Assembly (NCBI RefSeq): GCF_001540865.1
Contig: NC_033637.1
Coordinates: 10,843,286 to 10,907,285 of the forward strand
DNA: 64,000 bases
Reading direction: 5' to 3'
DNA from: Ananas comosus
Taxonomy: Eukaryota > Streptophyta > Magnoliopsida > Poales > Bromeliaceae
Part shown: in pieces, positions 1 to 11,561 of the stretch
How the letters are laid out: each line of letters opens with the position of its first letter
Position numbering within the stretch: the first letter of the stretch is position 1
Notes under the pieces: generated by a model
Told to the model about the DNA's origin: nothing
The model's input: only the letters and a program-made list of their open reading frames with translations
Databases searched by the model: none
Position numbers and translations under genes: made by a program

Positions 1-150
1 TTTTTATTATATCTTGGTTTCTTGTTTTAGTTAATGAGGGAGATGATGATTCTTTAATTTCCCTTGTGGGTTTAGGACTCTGGAATCTAGATAGGTTGAG
101 ATCTTCAAGAACCAATAATACAATAAGTTTGAAAAGTGTATATGCCACCC

Positions 151-402
151 ATGTGGGCACACACTATGCATTGTTTCCACCCCCCCCACAACTTATATAG
201 ATTAGATTACTAAGATTGGGTTTAAGCATTTTAGGCATGGATCCATTTGTTAAAGGGACATTAATTGAATGTGACAATGTGGGCACACACTATGCATTGT
301 TTCCACCCCCCCCACAACTTATATAGATTAGATTACTAAGATTGGGTTTAAGCATTTTAGGCATGGATCCATTTGTTAAAGGGACATTAATTGAATGTGA
401 CA
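151..402. repeat. Tandem duplication, two 126-bp units
   Basis: Units at 151-276 and 277-402 look identical, including a C8 run and the stretch TTAGGCATGGATCCATTTG. No gene is recognised. Apparent open frames here are not conserved-looking. Confidence 0.9.
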
Positions 403-1313
403 ATGACTTGTTGGATACCTCTTCTTTTTTCTTTATTCTTTTTTCTTTTTATAAAAAAAGATCACCTCCCAACCTATATTCTAAGCTGCAATTATTGCAG
501 GGTAAAAAGGAGGGGGAAAAGAAGAAGGAAAAAAAAAAACATATATATTCTAAACTTTTGTTATGTAGCATGGTGAGGACACACACATGGTTTTGTCAAA
601 ATTAATCTGGCTTTCAAAAAAAGAAAAAAAAAGAAAAAAGGGAGGGGTGAGAGTGCATATGTATATGGGGGAACAAAGAAACCCAATAAATAAATAAATA
701 AATACATGATTGTTTCTTTATTAGTATCCACATATGATAATTAGGTTGGTTCTAATTTAGGACTTCGTTTGATATCGTTGCTGATTATTTATTTTTTAAA
801 TATTAAATTTATATAATTTAACATACTGATGGAAAAAAAATATTTTACTATCAAGTTTAGTTAACTTGCAATGCATTATGGCCAACAAGTGATTAATATG
901 TAATAATTTTTAAATTTATGTTTTTTTTGGAAAAAAAGGACAGTGGTATCAAACGAGACCTAAACATTTTAAATTTTTTTAATTAACTTTCGGATATAGT
1001 GAAATATTTAGTTTCTGCGACTTTCAAAAAGAATTAAACTTTGAATGTGAAATATCAATCCATTATGTTTAAAAGTAAACTAAAATAAGTAAATTATCTA
1101 CAATAGAAGGATAAACTTTCCTGCATAAAAATATTGAAGTTAAAAAGGTATAATTAAAAAGCAAGTTGTAATAAATGAATGCTACATATATAGAGTACTA
1201 TAGAGACCTGTTCATATATTTTCACCTAAAAATAAGTAGTGTAGGGACATCTCCTGTTCCAATGCAAGTAAAACTCAGAGACTTTGGATGGGGAGGAAAT
1301 GTGAATTAATTAA
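403..1313. other. Intergenic, no gene seen
   Basis: AT-rich sequence with purine-rich and poly-A runs and a short TAAA repeat near 686-703. I see no coding or RNA gene. Confidence 0.6.
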
Positions 1314-1749
1314 GGGAAAACTTCAAAAACCCCCCTTGTGATTTTATTTTTTTTCACTTTAGTATTCTGTGGTTTAAAATGTATCAAATTAGTATCCTGT
1401 GGTTTCTCACGTACCTTATCACTTTAGTACCATGTGGTTTAAAATGTGTCAAGTTAGTACCTGTGGTTTTGCACTTTATCACTTTAGTACCCTGTGGTTT
1501 CGCACTTTATCACTTTAGTACCCTGTGGTTTAAAAATCACAGGGTACTAACTCGATACAAAATTAAAATCACAGGGTACTAAAGTGCTAAAGTACAAAAT
1601 CACAGTATACTAACTTGATACACTTTAAACCATAGGGCACTAAAGTGATAAAGTGAAAAACCACAGGGTACTAACTTGATACATTTTAAACCACAGGGTA
1701 CTAAAATAAAAAAGTGTGAAACCACAAGGGGGGTTTTTGAAGTTTTCCG
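1314..1749. mobile_element. Palindromic MITE with internal tandem repeats
   Basis: The ends GGAAAACTTCAAAAACCCCC and its reverse complement are long inverted repeats, flanked by TTAATTAA-like sequence. Each arm is built from degenerate units containing CACTTTAGTACCCTGTGGTT, forward on the left and inverted on the right. The whole element could fold into one hairpin. It has no transposase. Confidence 0.75.
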
Positions 1750-1760
1750 ATTAATTAATA

Positions 1761-2117
1761 GGTAAACTTCATATACTACTCCTGTTGTTTCACAGTTTCT
1801 CACTTTAGTACCCTTTGGTTTAAAGTATATCTAGTTAGTGCCATGTGGTTTTATTTTTATCTTTTCGTCCGTTTCTCTATTAATATTTCATTAAATTATA
1901 TATAAAAAAACTTCAGATATTTCACCTAAATTTATCGAATATTCACTTCAGTACTTTTTAGTTTTAACTTTGTCACTGATTTAACGAAAAAAATTAGTGG
2001 AATCGATAATAAAACGATAAAAATGAAACCACATGAAACTAAATTGATACACTTTAAATCACAGGGTATTAAAATAAGAAAGTGTAAAACCGCAGGAGTG
2101 GTATTTGAAGTTTTTCC
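1761..2117. mobile_element. Second palindromic MITE of the same family
   Basis: Left end GGTAAACTTCATATACTACT and right end TGGTATTTGAAGTTTTTCC form inverted repeats. The internal motifs are CTTTAGTACC and TTTAGTACCCTTTGG-like. It lies 12 bp after the preceding element and is more diverged. Confidence 0.65.
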
Positions 2118-3170
2118 TTAATTAATTAATTCCTCTTTCTTTCTCACTTTAATTTTGGAAAATTCTATTTGTACATAGCAATAAAAGTGAAGTGTAGATT
2201 TTATACCCTTTATTTTAAAATTCATAAAATTTTAAATAATTTTTTAATTTAAAAAAAATTAATATGACAAATAAAATATAATAATCTTTAAACTGAAAAA
2301 GTGTAAGATAGATACTCTCACTTTGTAATATATCAATAGCATTACTTTTTTATTAGGCTAAATTAGAGAAAACTTTTCTATAAATACCTACATTTTTACT
2401 TTTTTTTCTAACTTTTAAAAATCTATATTTTGCCATTTAAAATTTTAAAAATATTTTCAGAGAAATACAATATTAACGTAGAGGGCAAAATGACCAAATT
2501 ACTCTCACTTCTTTTATAACAAAAAATAATTTTTTAATATATTTTTGTTGTTTTAAAAAATATTTTCAGTATAAATTATAAAAAATGAATAAAATAGTGA
2601 TGAAATTTTGACAAAAGATGGCTAAATGCAAGTGAGGGGATAAAATATAGATTTTAAAAAATTAGAAAAAAAAAGTGAAAAATTAACTATTTATGAAAAA
2701 AAATTATGTAATTTAGCTATTATATTATTATTATGTTATTTATTTAAGGGAGAAGGTTGTGAGATTCTTGGGAGTACTCTTCACCTTTTGCATTTATTTT
2801 TGGACCCTAGCTTGTGGGGTAGCACTACTGTTAATTACTACCAAGGCAAAAACATTTTTTTTAAAAAAAATAATAATAATAAATAATAAAGCAAAAGTGG
2901 GAGAAATAAATAAATAAATAAATGGAGAAGCTAGCACTGAGGCTGGCCTGCAAGCATCACTGTTGAATGGGGACAGAAACCTCAGGAAAAAAAGAGAGAA
3001 GACAAAAAGCAGGACAAGTCAACTGATCTCCAATGCTCTCTCAAAGTAAACAACCTCTGCCCACCACCCTGTGCTGGCTGGCCCCACACAATTTAATAAT
3101 TAATTGTGATCATGAAATAAGAAAAAAAATATATAAATATTATCTTTTACTATTCACCCCCTTGCTTGTG
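2118..3170. other. Intergenic, no gene seen
   Basis: Very AT-rich with poly-A/T runs and short AAT and TAAA repeats near 2867-2922. No coding or RNA gene recognised. Confidence 0.55.
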
Positions 3171-3178
3171 GGAACTGA

Positions 3179-3400
3179 TTAGGGATGCAAACTGGGCGGA
3201 TAAAGAGGTCAACAGGTTCTCCGAATTTTCATCCTGTTTTCTTGACGGATTGATATTTATTCTATTTTCTATCATCATTTACCGCTCCACTCAGAATTGG
3301 TCGCGGCAGTAGTGGATTTTTGGCAGATGTTTGGCCGACTGAGACGAATTAAGAAACAAAAGAATTCTCCTGCCTCCCGCTTCATTTTATGATGGATTCT
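3179..3400. repeat. Possible hAT-like MITE fragment
   Basis: Begins TTAGGGATGCAAACTGGGCG, close to the terminus TAGGGATGCCAAC of the hAT-like element at 49278-49614. The opposite terminus is not seen, so this is a fragment at best. Confidence 0.3.
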
Positions 3401-3581
3401 GATATATATATATATATATATTTTACTCCTTGAATTTTAATTAATGTAATTTTCGGCTTGAGCTTTCTAAATTATTATAATTATGTTTCACAACCTAATT
3501 TAGTTGATCAAATATTAATGTATTAGTAATATGAAATTGATGCAATAGTGTCGTGACCGGTGACGCGACAATTAGTAATTA

Positions 3582-3956
3582 CACTATAAGAAAATCTCAA
3601 TATAAGGGCAATATAAGGGCGCCTTTTAGATGACGCTCAGAAAGAGGGTCTCCAAGCGTCCCTAAAAGTATCATCATATAAACTCTCTACAGTATCAAAC
3701 CAATTTACCAAATAATACATTTTACAATTATTTTAATTTTTTCGATACCTTAAAGTGTCAGGATTTTAAAAAAAATTTGAAAAATTCTGACGCTATAATG
3801 CATCAGAACATATTTTACCAAATATTGGCGAAAGCGTCGGTATATACGTGGCGACTCATTTTTTATGATGCTAAACTATATTGGGACGCTTTTTAGTTTC
3901 ATTAAATATAAAAAACAAAACATCCTTAATTAAATACTAATTAATTTTTTATAGTG
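3582..3956. mobile_element. CACTA (En/Spm-type) non-autonomous element, 375 bp
   Basis: Starts CACTATAAGAAAAT and ends ATTTTTTATAGTG, giving inverted CACTA termini. GACGCT/GCGTC motifs recur inside, as expected for CACTA subterminal repeats. The flanking triplets are TTA and TAA, so the target-site duplication is imperfect. No transposase. Confidence 0.7.
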
Positions 3957-4332
3957 TAAGATACCACATTACTTCTACTACATCCTATAAAACCCCCTAA
4001 ATTAACTTTAATCAATTGCACTCTCTAGAGAGGCTTTCCAATTTCCAGTACAAAGAAGATGCCCAGCTCCCTCTTTGTTCATCCACTCCTTGTCCACATC
4101 CATTTGGTAAAAAACTCTTGCCCCCTTCTTTTTTTCTTTTTTTCTTTTTTTTTCCTTCAATTTTTCTATAAAAAAATTTTAGCATCACAAACATTGGTGA
4201 ATAAAATAACAAGAAACGGTTAAAAGAGTACTAGGATGCATTAAAGTGTTTGTCACAAGAATACAAAGAGGCCCATATGGAAAGATAAGGAGGGGTTGGT
4301 ATTAATTTATGGGTCATGTTTATTTGATATTA

Positions 4333-4372
<40 letters not shown>

Positions 4373-6399
4373 TTCTCTTTTTCTTAATTTATTTTAACCT
4401 TCAAAAAGACAAATAGAAAGATAAGAAGCAGGTGGTGTGTGCTTCATGAGTTCCTAGCTAGCTTGGACAACTTGCTTTTATGTCACAATATATATATATA
4501 ATTAGCAACTTATATCCCACATTAATGAGATGTGGACTGCATACTTAGAAATAAAAATTGAAAATAATAATAAAAATAGTGTGGTTTTCTTTTTCATGAA
4601 GAAACCCAATAATTTTAAAAACTTTAGCTGCGAGAAAAATGATAGTTTTAGTATATTTTATTTATATATACATATATATGCAGAAGCAACATGTGTTCAT
4701 ATATTATATATTTAGTTAAAAGCATACAGAACTTATTTGAATTGTGGACTATCTTGAATCGACTATCCAATCTTCTGAAATTTTAATTTTACTATTCAAT
4801 ATTTCAATTTATTTACTTTGAGCCGGTCTACGATATTTTGACTTCAAAATTTGAATGTGTTTTAAATAATTAGTTAGTATATTTCATATAATTCTCGTAA
4901 CTGAAAATTTATTAAAGTAAAAAAATTGGTTTAAATTTTGAACTCAACACCATATGAGGTAATAATCCTTGTTCAAGTTTTCTCCACTTACATATGCAAG
5001 CAAAGCAGGAGGAGAAATACTTTGGTTATTTAGAACTTGAGCTATTTTGCCCCTCCATACTCTTTATCTTATACTTTTGATAGAACCAAAATGTATAGAA
5101 CTAATTAAATACCCAAACTTTAGACCATTTGGAAATGATTGCTTAATCTTTAAAAAATTTTGATTTTACTATTTTACTTTTTATTTTGTTTGATTTTAGC
5201 TATTTATTAGGTTTAGAAAATTAGTGGGTTGTGCATACGTACAGCGTACTTTTAATGATCATTCATTTCATCTGATTATTCGATCTCTATCATTTAATAA
5301 GTTGCATGCAGTGTTTTTTATTTAATAATATGAAATGTATTTTAAAAGTTAATGTATGGTGGATAAAATTTTGGATGCATTAGGTGCATACAATTACTTT
5401 TAAGAAGGTTAAGCTCTATGCAATTTTATCTAATTGCAATAATGTTTCAAAAATCAGAAAAAGTTGTTCATCTGAATTTTTGCTGAGAAATCAATTATAT
5501 AATTAAAATACACAAAAACATATTACATGTTAGGTGAAACTTCATAGAAATTACATAGGCCCCTCTCACTCTCCTGCAAAAGATCAACAAAGTGGACACA
5601 CAACCAAAATGAAAATTAATTTCTAACCAAATTAGGGAAAGTGATTTGAGAACATGCACTCCAAAAATGGAGCATAGAGCAAAAGTGAATCATATCCCTA
5701 AATCACATCAAAAGTGACCATTTTGACCCACAATACACTATCAAAAGTAATAATAATAAATAGATATAATTTGTGTCACTTAGGCTCCAACATTTTCCCC
5801 TATATGGGCATTTATTCTAGTAAATGTAGCTTAGACAAAAAATTTAGGATTATTTGCACCACATATTGGTGCCCAACTTTTACCAAACTTTTCATTTTAG
5901 TCCACAATTTTTTTAAAAATTTTTTGTTATAGGAATCAGATCCTCAACTTTCCGAATTAATTACACCATTGGTTCCTAATCTATACCATTCCTCCATTTT
6001 GGTTCCTAACCTCTTCTCGGATGTGCATGTTAATTAATTATCTTGTCGAGCCTAATCTCGTCATCCTCAATATCGTTCTCTGCATCTATAACCATATTGA
6101 GTTCACATTAAATATCTACTGTTTCACATGGAGCATCCGACGTCTCTGGTATCGAGTTGAATGTTCCACCAATTTTTTTCAAAAACTCAAAAAAGTCAAT
6201 GTCGGGATCAACCAAGGGCCGCGGCGCAGGACTTTACTGGAGCCTATATAGTGTTTTCCGTCAAAATTAATGCAAATTTGCATAATCGGGGCCTTTTTAA
6301 AACAAAATATAAATGTTGTTAGATAAAAATAGAACCCCCCAAAAAAAAGGGTCCCCAACACACATGATATCTATATATATATAGAGAGAGAGAGAGAGA
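3957..6399. other. Intergenic, dispersed-repeat debris and a (TTA)n tract
   Basis: Contains (ATT)n at about 4330-4372. A fragment of the dispersed TIR family seen complete at 33495-33832 lies at about 4715-4985. Low-complexity sequence follows. The segment 5914-6250 is less AT-rich and has short open frames, but I recognise no domain. Confidence 0.5.
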
Positions 6400-6947
6400 G
6401 CAGGGCTGCTGTGCTCTTAGGAGCACAGAGGCCTTCGTGCTTCTGAGCCGTTTTCGATAATGAAATTTTTGAACCGACGATCGGCTCCGTTAGACTTGAT
6501 TTAGTGTATTTGAAGTTTCTAGAAAATATATTTTGCGATTTTTTTATATCATTTACCTAGTGATCGAAAGGATTCAAAATCAATAATTTTTAATGGTTGA
6601 TATCTGCCGTTTTCAAGTTTAATGGTGTAGAAGTATTCAAATCAGATGAAATTTTAATAGAAAATTTTTTATACTATCTACAACAATATCAATATTTCTG
6701 ATCGAAAATTTTAGTGCTATATCACCACTTTTTATAGGATTTTTATTTCCAGCTGTTAAAAATTATTGATTTTGAATCCTTCGATTGTTACGAAAATGAT
6801 ATCGAAAAATCACAAAACTTATTTTCTAGTAACTTCAAATACGCTAAATCAAGTCTAACGGAGTCGATCGTCGATTTGGAAGCCGCATCATCGCAAACAA
6901 CTCGGTAGCACGGAGCGCTCCGTGCTACCGATAGTATAGTAGCCTAG

Positions 6948-6950
<3 letters not shown>
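6400..6950. mobile_element. Foldback MITE, group 2 copy a
   Basis: Long imperfect inverted arms. The left carries CGACGATCGGCTCCGTTAGA and the right carries CTAACGGAGTCGATCGTCGA. The left end is GCAGGGCTGCTGTGCTC and the right end GATAGTATAGTAGCC. It is preceded by TA/GA repeats and followed by (TA)n. No coding capacity. Confidence 0.75.
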
Positions 6951-6989
<39 letters not shown>

Positions 6990-7003
6990 TACATNATATA
7001 TAT

Positions 7004-7260
7004 AATTGAGCTCCTATACTTACTTATAAAAGTATCAAGTTATTGGAGCTTGTAGATTTTTAGCCATTGGATTAAAAGATAAGCGTTTAGGATGATGTGG
7101 GCCCCCTAAGATTGAGTGGGTGGTTGGTTGAATAGTAAAATCTAATGGTTGAAAATGATCCGAGGAGTAAATCTAACGATAAAAAACTTACAAGCACCAA
7201 GTATTTGGTGCTTTTACAAGCACCAAGTATTTGGTGCTTTTACACCATAGCTGGACTCTA
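7004..7260. mobile_element. Short MITE, group 4 copy
   Basis: Lies between the (TA)n tract ending near 7003 and the next MITE. It shares the internal phrase GAGTGGGTGGTTGGTTGAAT with copies at 36.3, 42.7 and 48.5 kb. Near its right end the hairpin motif CACCAAGTATTTGGTG occurs twice in tandem. Base 6995 just before it is N. Confidence 0.6.
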
Positions 7261-7262
7261 TA

Positions 7263-8142
7263 GGTATCGTTTGGTTCGAGGATAAGCAAAAAGTGTCTAT
7301 TCCAGGGATAGGTATAAATTGAGGTAGACGCGGGGATTAGATCAATTTTGCGTTTGGATGAAAATTGGCTTATTCTTAGGATTAAAGAAAAAATAGTGTT
7401 TGGTTAGGTAGGATAGAATAAGGAAAATAGTAGGTTTTTATAAATAAAAAATAATCATATTATCCTCTTATTATATTTAAATTTAAATTTTTAAATTTCA
7501 AATTTTAAATTTAAGATCAAATTTAAATTTAATAATTATATAAATATCAAATTTAAATTTCAAAATTAATATATCAAAATTAAAATTTATAATTTATAAT
7601 TTAATAATTTAAAAATATATAACTTTAATTTGAGATTATAAATTATAATTTAAAAATTTAAAATTTTAATTTTTAAATTTTATAAATAAGAATCGGTGGG
7701 AACAATTAATAAAAATAATTTATTATAATAACTTTATAGATTTTTTTAAATTCTACTTAAACTAAATTTAATATAAAAAGAATTTATTATATACTTAAAT
7801 ATAATTTATTATAAATTTTTATAATATTATTTAAATATAAATAATATGTATTAATATAGTATAATTAATAATTTTATAATAAAAATAATGTATTATAATA
7901 TATAATATATTATATTATATAGTTTAGTTTTAATTCAATTTATAATTTAATTAAGTTGAAATTTAGCATTGGAATAGTGCTATTCTATCAAAATAGTGAA
8001 AATAACAAATCCTTGCTATCCCGGATAACGCGGAATAGCATGGTTTGACCGTGAATATAAATATCCCGGCCAATTTTCATCCGTTGGCGGAATAGTGGGA
8101 TAACTTTTGTTATCCCCTGCTTATCCCAACCAAACGGGGCGC
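7263..8142. mobile_element. PIF/Harbinger-like MITE, about 880 bp
   Basis: Left end GGTATCGTTTGGTTCGAGGA and right end TTATCCCAACCAAACGGGGC form inverted repeats around GTTTGGTT, typical of Tourist/Harbinger MITEs. The middle is extremely AT-rich and non-coding. The target-site duplication is not clear. Confidence 0.55.
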
Positions 8143-9545
8143 CATTATATATATAGTAAGATATATAAATATTGATATATAGACAAGTGGGTGACATATC
8201 CAAACATAGTGGGACATTGTACACCAAGGTGGTTTATATTGAAGAGTTTGTATTATTAATCCAATATCTATGCTAGTGCACATAAAAGGGAGTGGAGATC
8301 ACAGAACTTTTTGGAGTTCAAAAAAGGAAAGGAAACAAGAGAATTGGTGTGGGTGGAACTCCATTTTCACCAACGATATATATATATAGTGACAGATATA
8401 TATATATATATATAATATATATATATATATATTATACTATATATATATTGGGGTGTGTGTGTGTGTGTGTGTGGTGGAATTCCCCTTTCTTAAAAAAAAA
8501 AAGAAAAGAAAAGGTGTTTGACTCATTAATAAAGTTCTTTTTTTTCTTTTTTTTAAAAAAAATAATAGCATGTCATTTATTTTTTTAGAGCCAAATTTAA
8601 CTAAAACTACAGAGCAATAAGATTCCAAATATGGAACTTGGAAAACAATCCATTAAGCTTTTTGGCACTTGTTGCACGAACGAATATATTTAAAATTTTA
8701 TTTTATTTTTTAAGAAAAAATGAGTTGATTTCGAGAAAGAAAGAAGTACATATTTATAAAGATTTATAAAAAGAAATTGAAAATCTAATTATTTTGCAAT
8801 GATAGTATTTTGAAACAAGAGTAGTAGTGGATGAGAGAATTGAGAGTGTCATCTCTAGAGCAGATATATAATTTTGCAGCAAAATATAAAAACCTTGGTA
8901 AGATAAGCAACTTGGGAGGCCGTGTTTGACTTTCGATCGAGCCGAACAAGTTGGCCGGCGTCGGACTGAGTTGTCGTGGGTCACGATTTCACCACCCTTG
9001 AGGCCTTGACCCTCGACGAACGCGCCCGAGTTCGGAAGGAGTTGTGGTTCTCTTTTTTCACCTGGCACGCCCCATCTAGCTAATAAGTTGATTAGTTACG
9101 GGCCCCATCCTTCTTTCTCCACATTACTCACGCAACAACATGTGTGTACATATTCATACCACGAAAGGAAAAATACGAAAAGAAGGGTGCGGGTGTGGGT
9201 GTGGGTGTGCGTGTGGGGCCCACCATATCTTTCTTTTTCTTTAAACTCCCACACTCTCTCCTTAATTATATATTAGAGAGGTCCTGCGGTAATTAATAAT
9301 AATTCGCGGGCCAAGTATCGCACGGTCACTAACTCAGTAATTAATCGTATGGTAAAACTACTAACCGTTGAAAATTAATTTCCACAGCGAAAAATAATAA
9401 TAATAATAATAATAATAATAGTAGTAGTAGTTTCCCAGTAGGAGTGGGGGAGTTGAAACCGCAAGGGGACCACCACTACTCTCTCACGAAGACACATTCC
9501 AACGCGCCATCATCAATATTCGTGCACAACAGTAAAAAAAAAAAG

Positions 9546-9595
<50 letters not shown>

Positions 9596-9700
9596 NTATC
9601 TAATAAGCGAAATGAAAGGGAATCGCCCGTTGGGAGGACGTTACCACGAATACGGTGGTAATAATAACTTCTTAACTAATAAAATACACAATATAACAAC
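8143..9700. other. Intergenic downstream of the BOI-like gene, microsatellites
   Basis: Holds (TA)n near 8379-8440, (GT)n near 8455-8473, (ATA)n/(GTA)n near 9397-9431 and (TA)n near 9546-9594 with an N at 9596. The 8930-9060 stretch is GC-richer with short open frames, but nothing is recognisable. Confidence 0.5.
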
Positions 9701-10005
9701 TTAAAAACAAATTAATGAAAGATGATGATAATCATAATAATAAAAACAATAACAACAACGACAACATTTTTTTTTTCTCTCTTTCCTTTGTCTTTGGGGT
9801 GGGTTTTTCTTTCCATATATACAACAATGGAACGAACAAAAATGTTGCCCAAAAAAGGGTCTATGAACAGAGAAAGCGTACCGGTACCACGAGCAGAGGG
9901 GACCAAAAAAACCCGGTTCGGTTTGACGACCAAAGAAAAAAAATAAAAAATAGAAAAAGGGGGAGAGGACGGAGAGGGACGAACCGGGGGTGGTGGTGGG
10001 GGGGT

Positions 10006-10593
10006 TCAGGCCGTGAAGATTTGGAGGGAGGCGTTCTTGGGGACGTGGCAGAGGGGACACGCGTCGGATTTGGATTCGCAGACGCGGCAGAGGCAGAGGT
10101 GCCTGCAGGGGAGGAGGAGCACGCACGCCTCCGCGTCGCCGCACGCCCTGCAGCAGCAAACCCTCGTCCTCTCGGAGCGGATCCCGACCTCCTCGTCGTC
10201 GTCGTCGTCGTCGTCGTCGTGGGGCTTGGCGGCGAAGCAGCAGGATTGGGCGTCGTCGATGGCGGGGGAGGAGTCGCCGAAGCCCTCGGGGAGGAGGAGA
10301 GGGGAGGAGGTGTGGTGTTGTTGTTGTTGTTGTTGTTGGAGGAGGAGGTGGTCGAGGGAGGCGCGGAGGGAGGAGGCGAGGGCCTCGTTGTTGCGGGCGA
10401 CGTTGAACCAGATCTGGCTCTCGGCCGCGAGCTGCCGCACCTTCTCCTCCAGCTCCGCGTTGCGGCGCCGCGCGGCCTCCAGCTCCACCTCCTTCTCCCG
10501 CAGCCGCCGCGCCGCGCCCCGCTCCGCTGCCGCCAGCAGCGCCCCGCAATGCCGCTTCCGCGCCTCCTCCAGCCCCGATCGGAGCCTCTCGTT
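10006..10593 (-). CDS. Exon 4 of the BOI-like gene: coiled coil and RING
   Basis: Follows a TTGCAG acceptor and encodes 195 residues plus stop. Order: coiled coil (NERLRSGLEEARKRH to KVRQLAAE), the WRD-like SQIWFNVARNNEA segment, Q7 (10318-10338), D8 (10195-10218), then the C3HC4 RING with ligand pairs in CRAC, PCRH, LCRVC and CPLC. The RING is complete and nothing is truncated at the C-terminus. Confidence 0.9.
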   Translation of the reverse strand, partial: NERLRSGLEEARKRHCGALLAAAERGAARRLREKEVELEAARRRNAELEEKVRQLAAESQIWFNVARNNEALASSLRASLDHLLLQQQQQQQHHTSSPLLLPEGFGDSSPAIDDAQSCCFAAKPHDDDDDDDDEEVGIRSERTRVCCCRACGDAEACVLLLPCRHLCLCRVCESKSDACPLCHVPKNASLQIFTA

Positions 10594-11489
10594 CTGCAAC
10601 AGACCAATCCATCGGTCGATACAATAATCAGAGACGCGATTCTAAGGATCGATAGGATGATGGACTAGGGTTTGTAGTTGATCACTGCTGCTGCTGCTGC
10701 TACTACTACCTGGAGGCGGACGAGGGCGTCGATCTCGGCGTTGTGGTGGCAGAGGTGGGAGAGGAGGAGGTCGTAGGCGAGAGGGGAGGGGGACTAGCGA
10801 CGCGACATCGGCTGCGCCGGTCGGCGGCGCGGCCGCTGGTGGACGCGTCGCCGGAGCCGAGGACGCGCGTCTGCGACGCCACCACCGCCGCCTCCGCGGC
10901 GGCCATCTTCGCCGCGGGGATCGGGACCGGGATCCGGAACCCCTGCAGGTGCGAGATCGAGGAGCCGTTAGGGTTGGGGTTCGGGGGCGGCGCCCAGGGG
11001 AGCGCCACCGCGTCCGCTTCCCGCGCCCGCTTCCGCGACCCGGGCGCGTTGTTGCAGGTGAGATCGCTCTGCGGATCGCTCACCACCGCGGCGCCGCCGT
11101 TGTTCGCTGCACGGATTCGTCCAACAAATCAAGTCTCAGCGAAATCGCATCCAAAATCAAACCCCCGAGAAAAAAAGAAAACGCCAAAACGACGATCGAA
11201 TCGGAAGCGGGAGCGATCCTCACCGAGAAGCCCGTAGGCGCCGAGGAGATTCCGATCCTGCACCATCTGAAGCTCCTCAAACACACTGTTCCGCGGCACC
11301 ACCCTGCTTCACCATCACACAATCACATCCACTACTCAATCCCCACGCAGAAGCGATTACACCAAGAAGAAGAACAAGAACAGGAACAAGAACACGAAGA
11401 AGAAGCGCTTTTCTCCACCGCACTCACCTGCCGCGAAAATCGGGGGAAGCCGCGTTGGACGGATACTGCGCTTGCACGGCCATCACCAT
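10006..11489 (-). CDS. BOI/BRG-like RING E3 ubiquitin ligase gene, four exons, apparent frameshift in exon 3
   Basis: Seen: exons at 11483-11428, 11303-11224, 11106-10710 and 10593-10006 (stop at 10006-10008), with GT-AG introns of 124, 117 and 116 bp. The N-terminus MAVQAQYPSN is typical of the BOI family. Next come a basic segment (GSRKRAREA), the helix ending NAEIDALVRLQ, a coiled coil with RRLREKE, the SQIWFNVARNNEA region, Q7, D8, and a C-terminal RING (CRAC, PCRH, LCRVC, CPLC) ending in KNASLQIFTA. With one base added in exon 3 the product would be about 373 residues, with the RING at about 326-360. Known: BOI and BRG proteins are RING E3 ligases that limit cell death and stress or pathogen responses and interact with DELLA proteins. 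Inference: same class here. ATG at 11483 matches the family start. An in-frame ATG two codons upstream (11489) could be used instead. As assembled, exon 3 shifts frame near 10788-10792, so this is a functional gene with a sequence error or a frameshifted allele. Confidence 0.88.
10710..11106 (-). CDS. Exon 3 of the BOI-like gene (397 nt, frame changes inside)
   Basis: Starts after a CGTGCAG acceptor in the frame giving ANNGGAAVVSDPQSDLTCNN, then GSRKRAREA and SHLQGFRIPVP, up to STSGRAADRR. The family helix AYDLLLSHLCHHNAEIDALV, just before the GTAGTAG donor, is in a different frame. The phase needed to join exon 4 requires 398 nt, one more than present. The switch falls near G runs at 10783-10786 and 10788-10792. 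Confidence 0.8.
11224..11303 (-). CDS. Exon 2 of the BOI-like gene
   Basis: Begins after a GAAGCAG acceptor and completes codon 19. It encodes 26 further residues including NSVFEELQMVQDRNLLGAYG and ends at a GTGAGG donor. The phase joins cleanly to exons 1 and 3. Confidence 0.8.
11428..11483 (-). CDS. Exon 1 of the BOI-like gene
   Basis: Encodes the conserved start MAVQAQYPSN and a short variable tail. It ends after two bases of codon 19 at a GTGAGTG donor (11427 downward). Upstream in-frame ATG GTG codons at 11489-11484 could add two residues. Confidence 0.85.
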
Positions 11490-11496
11490 GGAAAGA

Positions 11497-11497
11497 A

Positions 11498-11537
<40 letters not shown>
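11497..11537 (-). promoter_or_regulatory. CT-rich microsatellite in core promoter/5' leader
   Basis: An interrupted (GA)n tract on the plus strand reads as (CT)n on the gene strand. It lies between the TATA box and the ATG, so it probably covers the start site and leader. Pyrimidine-rich patches are common in plant core promoters. Repeat length may vary between alleles. Confidence 0.6.
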
Positions 11538-11540
<3 letters not shown>

Positions 11541-11561
11541 GAGGAGGCGAGGGGGGAGGGG

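Noticed and set aside
9701..10668. Long plus- and minus-strand open frames across the BOI-like gene (over 300 codons)
   Set aside because: They are shadow frames created by GC-rich codons and repeats. They lack domains, and the exon structure explains the region.
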